A program made the translations under genes and the position numbers. The notes below the pieces were generated by a model. It was given only the letters and a program-made list of their open reading frames with translations. It made no database searches and was not told where the DNA came from. A stretch of DNA of 6,424 bases, taken from assembly GCA_020253595.1 (NCBI GenBank), contig JADCBH010000012.1, forward strand, positions 1 through 6,424, written 5' to 3'. Origin of the DNA: Brevundimonas sp. (GTDB lineage: Bacteria; Pseudomonadota; Alphaproteobacteria; Caulobacterales; Caulobacteraceae). How positions within the stretch are numbered: position 1 is the first letter of the stretch; the number at the start of each line of letters is the position of its first letter. Shown here one piece after another: positions 6,181 through 6,424 of the stretch.

Positions 6181-6276
6181 CTGAGCGCGCTACCGCTCGC
6201 CACACGGTGGCTCGCTGCTTGAGCGCATTCTGGGCGCGCTACCGCTCGCCACGCGGTGGCTCGCTGCTTGAGCGCA
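6181..6276. repeat. two tandem 47-bp direct repeats, each with dyad structure
   Basis: Copy 1 is 6181-6227 and copy 2 is 6230-6276, a period of 49 bp. They differ at two positions only (CTGA versus CTGG near the start; A6204 versus G6253). Each copy is an imperfect palindrome: GCGCT near the left end pairs with AGCGC near the right, GCCAC pairs with GTGGC around the centre, and CGCTCG/CTCGCT segments lie between. This resembles REP/BIME-type intergenic elements. The pair starts right after the cpdR stop codon and could form the 3' end structure of its mRNA, but no T-run follows. No transposase or CRISPR-like spacer is present. Confidence 0.85.
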
Positions 6277-6286
6277 GGATTGCCAC

Positions 6287-6316
6287 TTGCGAGGCGCGCG
6301 ACCGCCGGGTTATAGA
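6287..6316 (+). promoter_or_regulatory. probable tRNA-Val promoter
   Basis: TTGCGA (6287-6292), an 18-base spacer and TATAGA (6311-6316) predict a start at about 6323, some 34 bases before the mature tRNA. It begins just after the second repeat copy and is the best promoter-like match upstream of the tRNA. Confidence 0.55.
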
Positions 6317-6356
6317 CCGCGCCTTCCCGGACCGGCCTTGCCGGAACCGCCACGGC

Positions 6357-6424
<68 letters not shown>

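Noticed and set aside
6181..6276. Possible CRISPR array
   Set aside because: There are only two copies with a 2-bp gap, no spacers of the right length and no cas genes nearby.

Overview
The window reads as ordinary chromosome of a GC-rich alphaproteobacterium, most likely a member of the Caulobacterales such as Brevundimonas. The reasons are a CpdR-type single-domain regulator that closely resembles the Caulobacter protein as I remember it, an alphaproteobacterial-style tRNA-Val(GAC), strong third-position G/C use, and the mix of housekeeping genes. The genus is inferred and was not tested by any search.

Layout. Positions 1-765 (minus) hold an OmpR/PhoB-type response regulator cut by the window edge. 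A 230-bp gap separates it from a divergent, secreted M13 zinc metallopeptidase (996-3125, plus). This gene converges on inorganic pyrophosphatase ppa (3189-3752, minus), with a bidirectional hairpin terminator between them. Divergent from ppa is a DUF599-type membrane protein (3865-4566, plus). A 249-bp region without a protein gene follows. It holds a promoter, a candidate small RNA of about 80 nt and a strong Rho-independent terminator. Next is an N-formylglutamate amidohydrolase-family gene (4816-5691, minus), divergent from cpdR (5816-6175, plus). After cpdR come two near-identical 47-bp direct repeats, a promoter-like sequence and tRNA-Val(GAC), whose last bases lie beyond the window.

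The genes do not form one pathway. Most are single-gene units arranged divergently or convergently, and no operon is evident. CpdR is the best-understood regulator here: it controls ClpXP proteolysis in the cell cycle. Pyrophosphatase is essential housekeeping. The M13 peptidase and DUF599 protein belong to the envelope.

The most interesting element is the putative small RNA at about 4730-4810. It has its own -35/-10 pair with 17-bp spacing, a 5' hairpin, a single-stranded UUUCCUCCCU motif and a GC-rich terminator ending in six U. From memory this matches the hallmark of the alpha-r8/MmgR family, whose Sinorhizobium member limits polyhydroxybutyrate accumulation. TTGCRATGCA motifs resembling PhaR/AniA sites lie in its promoter spacer and further upstream. 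This would connect it to storage-polymer control, but that remains an inference.
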